Below are positions 60,765-64,000 of a DNA stretch of 64,000 bases, piece by piece; position 1 is the stretch's first letter, and each line of letters opens with the position of its first letter. Position numbers and translations under genes: made by a program. Source of the stretch: Bilifractor sp002394235 (GTDB lineage Bacteria > Bacillota > Clostridia > Lachnospirales > Lachnospiraceae); contig NZ_JBQKGJ010000001.1 of NCBI RefSeq assembly GCF_052118845.1, positions 1 through 64,000 on the forward strand, given 5' to 3'. Under the pieces are notes generated by a model. The model worked only from the letters and a program-made list of their open reading frames with translations. It did no database searches and was not told the origin of the DNA.

Positions 60765-63700
60765 TTATGCCGGCATATTCGAGAAGACTTCGCTCAGCCG
60801 GTCCGCGATGGATCCGCCTAGCTCGTCTGCGATCTCGTTCATGTGCTTACGGATGACTGCCATAACATGGCTTGCGTCCCCATCGTTGCCGTTGACAGTA
60901 AAGTTGAACTGCGGGTTGCTTACTACTACCTGAGGAGCATTACCGCTGGGGCTAGCTCCTTGTGAGTCCGGTTTTCCTTCTGACGACTCAACGGCAGTTG
61001 GATAATCATTCTCCGGAACACTGACGGGTACATTCGAGTAAGAAGACCCGCCATAGAGGCCTCCATCTGCATTCATAGGAACGCCAAGTTCTTCTCCGGC
61101 TTTCTTCCAGAGTGACAAGCCTCTGTTTCTTCGCTTTTCTCCGAGAGGGATGATCGCTTCCGGCCCATCTTCCCCCACCATGGAGAGCTGAGGGCCACTG
61201 ATCAATCCGCCGTTCGCAAAGCCTGCGATGCTTGCGCTTACTGACTTTCCCGAAGCCTTGGTGCTGATGCTTGCTGAAGGATTGGTAATGCTCCATGCAA
61301 TCGTCACCCTTACGGATGTTGTTACATCGTAGCCGCTTGCGAACTGGGAGGTTATAGCGCTTCCTACGTTGCTATGGAGCGTGGATACTCCGCTCTCCCA
61401 TCCTGTGGCAGCTCCTACAGCTGTACCAATTGCCGAGCCGATAGGCCCGGAGATACCTGAGAAGTCCCAAGTAAGGGCCAGCACAGAAGCATTGAGCTTC
61501 GTCTGAAGGCTTGTGCCTGCGCTTGTCAGATCAACTGCCTCTACTGCCGAGTTTACGGACGTTTCCAGGGCGCTTGTAAGACCGCTGGCAGCTCCGCTTG
61601 TGTCTCCTCCGGATGCCGAACCGGAGCTAAGCGATTCTCCAATCTTGGAGTTAAGCGTGGCTCCTGCCTGGCTGAAGTCTGCACTTTCTACGGCACTGTT
61701 CACAGAAGACTCAATTCCGGAGGTAAGGCCGGAAGCTGCCTCGCTCCCTCCTTCTCCAGATGAAGCAGTTCCTGCGTTCATGGCCTCATTCAACTTGGTC
61801 TGCAATTCGGATCCGGCTGAGCTAAGGTCTGCACTCTGAATTGCGCTATTCACTGAGGACTCAATACCCGGTGTCAATGCGCTGATAGCCTGTGATGCTG
61901 CATCAGACCCGCCTCCGCTTCCTCCTGCTCCGGAGAGTGATTCTCCAAGCTTGGAATTCAGCGTGGAGCTTGCTTCGGTCATATCTACACCGTTTACAGC
62001 GTCATTCAGCATGTTCTGAAGAGCACTCGATACTCCTGCTGTTGCCGTTCCTCCTTTCGATCCGGCACCAGATGTTCCCTGAGTAAGTGCATCGGACAGG
62101 GAATCATTGATTGCAGATGCTACCCCGGAAGTATCCAGATTCTTCACCTGGTCCGGAAGGCTGCTATAAATCTGCTGGATCTCATTCGAAATTGCTGTCT
62201 GTGCTTCTCCACTAAGCCCTGTAAGCCCGAACATATTGGAAATCTCTGTGGTAGACATCGTTCCAAGATTCGTTCCGCTCGACAATGCCTGGTCAAATAC
62301 AGACTGCAATTTCTCTGCGGTTGTTCCTGCCAGATCCGGAAGGATCCCATCAAGGGAAGTACCCCATGCATCGGCTATAGACTGGAAAGCAAAGCTCTCA
62401 ATCTTGACCTGCAACCCTTGTATCTGTGCTGTATAACCTGATGTTGCCTCCTGTACTGCTTCATTGTACTGATCCTGTGTGATGGCTCCCTCAGACAACT
62501 GGAGGTTAAGGTTGGTCAGTGTTACCGTGAACGCCTGATCGTACTGATCTGACGCGCTCTGAGCGCTCGACTGCAAGGACTGAAGCAGCTCGTTGTAGGA
62601 GTCTACATCCAAGGCAGCTCCAGAGAACTTCACATTCAGCATAGATAGCTTCGCTTCGAACTGTGCATCTGTAAACTTGCTCGTGAGCTCTTTCATCTGG
62701 TTCTGAAGTTCCTGCATAGCATCCTGTTCGTTCATCTCCCAGTCAAAGCCGTTGATTCTGACCTTAACCTTCGTATCCGGAGAGATTACGCCATCAGACA
62801 TAATTGCATCCATCTGGTCGCTAATCGCCTGGTACTGATTGTTGAGGCTCTCATAGAGTGAATTAGATGCTCCCTTCCAATCAATGCCAGGATTCTTAAG
62901 AGCATAATTAGGAGTCGGCATAATCAGTGAAAATGCTGCATTCGCTTCATACTGGCTATCCTGTAAGAACTGTTTTGATGATTTCTGCAGAGTCTTTGCG
63001 GTATCAATGTAGCTCTGCATTCCATCTTCGGTGTCGAGGAAGCCGTTTTTCAGCTTCCAGTTCTGCTTCTGTACATCGGCCTGAGCGGACTGAAGGTCTT
63101 GTAGAGAGCTGGATGCATCACTAGCAGCCTGCATATAGTTATCCAAGCCTGATGTGTCCTTCCCGAAAAGCAGGCCTTTCGTTATGTCCGAGATATCCTG
63201 AGATGTCAGCTTAATGTCCCCGAAAGCTTCCCTCGTCTTCTCACTTGCTGCATTCTGTAGAGCAGCGCCAAACTGATCCGCAGCTACTTCTGTATCTTTG
63301 AACTGCTTCTGAAGCTCTTCACTCTCGAATCTTGTACCTTTCAATGCATACTTTGCTTTGTCAGAATAGTTCTGGATCTTCTTCGCTTCTTCTTCGTAGT
63401 CCTTTTCGATCTTGTGGCCACCGATCATTCCAGCGATACCACCAACACCGGCACCTACAAGTGCGCCGATAGCAGTGCCAAGGCCAGGAACCACTGAGCC
63501 TATAATAGCTCCGGTTGCCGCTCCGGCAGCAATTCCGCCTCCGGTAGCCAGCGCTCCATTTCTATAGGCCTTGCCCTTCTCTGTGTTGCCCTCTTTGTAC
63601 GCCTTGTAGGATGTAATACCCTGTCGTACTGTATCCACACCAGCTACTCCGGCAGCAATTCCTCCACCTACAGCTCCTGCTCCAAGGGCAATCGAACCCG

Positions 63701-64000
63701 CTGTAGTGGTAGCTCCTGCTCCTGCTCCGATCTTTCCAAGAGTACCAAGGATGCCTGAGCCCTGCATGGCTACCGGTCCAACAAATGTCCCCGTAGCATC
63801 GGTAAGGCTTCCAAGTGAGAAGGATCCGAGCGCACTCTTGCCCGCTCCGAATAAGGTCTTTCCTCCGCTAATCAGCTGCCCGATTCCCTTGATAAGCGGT
63901 ACTCCGATCCTTGCAAGCAACGCGGCCGATAGGAAGGAGGACAGCTCCGGGCTGGACGAGAAAATCCCTGAGGCATTGGTAAGAAGTCCCTTCAGGTTGG
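60765..64000 (-). CDS. Tail tape-measure protein, partial (cut by window edge)
   Basis: At least 1078 residues in frame; no stop appears up to the window edge, so the true start lies beyond 64000. A TTG at 63920 is only an internal candidate. It has Gly/Ala-rich hydrophobic segments near the visible N-terminus (GSVVPGLGTAIGALVGAG), long coiled coils, then several ~60-residue repeats (SSVNSAVESADFSQAGATLNSKIGES type, about 61500-61990), and ends ADRLSEVFSNMPA. Length sets tail length. Confidence 0.92.
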   Translation of the reverse strand, partial: NLKGLLTNASGIFSSSPELSSFLSAALLARIGVPLIKGIGQLISGGKTLFGAGKSALGSFSLGSLTDATGTFVGPVAMQGSGILGTLGKIGAGAGATTTAGSIALGAGAVGGGIAAGVAGVDTVRQGITSYKAYKEGNTEKGKAYRNGALATGGGIAAGAATGAIIGSVVPGLGTAIGALVGAGVGGIAGMIGGHKIEKDYEEEAKKIQNYSDKAKYALKGTRFESEELQKQFKDTEVAADQFGAALQNAASEKTREAFGDIKLTSQDISDITKGLLFGKDTSGLDNYMQAASDASSSLQDLQSAQADVQKQNWKLKNGFLDTEDGMQSYIDTAKTLQKSSKQFLQDSQYEANAAFSLIMPTPNYALKNPGIDWKGASNSLYESLNNQYQAISDQMDAIMSDGVISPDTKVKVRINGFDWEMNEQDAMQELQNQMKELTSKFTDAQFEAKLSMLNVKFSGAALDVDSYNELLQSLQSSAQSASDQYDQAFTVTLTNLNLQLSEGAITQDQYNEAVQEATSGYTAQIQGLQVKIESFAFQSIADAWGTSLDGILPDLAGTTAEKLQSVFDQALSSGTNLGTMSTTEISNMFGLTGLSGEAQTAISNEIQQIYSSLPDQVKNLDTSGVASAINDSLSDALTQGTSGAGSKGGTATAGVSSALQNMLNDAVNGVDMTEASSTLNSKLGESLSGAGGSGGGSDAASQAISALTPGIESSVNSAIQSADLSSAGSELQTKLNEAMNAGTASSGEGGSEAASGLTSGIESSVNSAVESADFSQAGATLNSKIGESLSSGSASGGDTSGAASGLTSALETSVNSAVEAVDLTSAGTSLQTKLNASVLALTWDFSGISGPIGSAIGTAVGAATGWESGVSTLHSNVGSAITSQFASGYDVTTSVRVTIAWSITNPSASISTKASGKSVSASIAGFANGGLISGPQLSMVGEDGPEAIIPLGEKRRNRGLSLWKKAGEELGVPMNADGGLYGGSSYSNVPVSVPENDYPTAVESSEGKPDSQGASPSGNAPQVVVSNPQFNFTVNGNDGDASHVMAVIRKHMNEIADELGGSIADRLSEVFSNMPA

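Noticed and set aside
63918..63920. True start of the tape-measure gene at 63920
   Set aside because: That codon is TTG and the frame stays open to the window edge, so the gene continues outside.

Overview
The window looks like a chromosomal segment of a Gram-positive anaerobe of the class Clostridia, most likely a Lachnospiraceae. The main reason is a long minus-strand housekeeping block in the order known from that group: murE, priA, def, fmt, zinc peptidase, rsmB, rlmN, stp, prkC, rsgA, rpe, thiN. Shine-Dalgarno sequences are strong (AAGGAGG type) throughout. I cannot name the species.

Layout. 1-4.6 kb: an AraC-type regulator and a copper-efflux unit (csoR-copA), with a CsoR-type palindrome placed between the -35 and -10 boxes. 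copA carries a fused CopZ-like domain with its own internal ribosome binding site. 4.7-21 kb: a surface SGNH-hydrolase-like protein and the housekeeping block (translation, ribosome maturation, cell-wall synthesis and Ser/Thr-kinase signalling). 21-29 kb: small transporters, an intact IS200/IS605 element with TnpA and TnpB, thiD, a nitroreductase and a MATE exporter. 29-35 kb: a three-gene operon of a TerB_N/TerB_C-like protein, a BrxD-like ATPase and an Lhr-like helicase. It is divergent from an SRAP (YedK/HMCES) DNA-damage protein and resembles a DNA-repair or defence module. 35-38 kb: a large membrane glycosyltransferase-like protein. 38-44 kb: an AT-rich lactose-utilisation island (lacS, lacZ, araC-type regulator) bounded by gene fragments on both sides. 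44.7-46.2 kb: guaA.

46.3-64 kb: a prophage or prophage-derived region that runs off the right edge. Beside guaA are two XRE repressors and a two-gene unit with an amidoligase. The late genes read leftwards: tape measure (cut by the window edge), a PBSX/Xkd-like contractile-tail baseplate set (LysM, XkdQ, DUF2577, DUF2634, baseplate J, DUF2313), tail-fibre-like proteins, a complete diversity-generating retroelement (DGR), holin-like proteins and a two-enzyme endolysin.

The DGR is the most striking system. The C-type-lectin/FGE-like target gene ends in a 116-bp variable repeat (VR, 53329-53444), matched by a 116-bp template repeat (TR, 52684-52799). They differ at 13 positions and every one is an adenine in the coding-strand template. 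An avd gene, a reverse transcriptase, and a hairpin with a GATA loop 37 bp after the VR complete the cassette. The reverse transcriptase has GMDD where (Y/F)xDD is expected and SH where DGR enzymes usually have SQ, so it may be a divergent type. A second genome-level feature is the large number of degenerate tandem repeats with 36-47 bp periods, between genes and in-frame inside two genes of the TerB operon.
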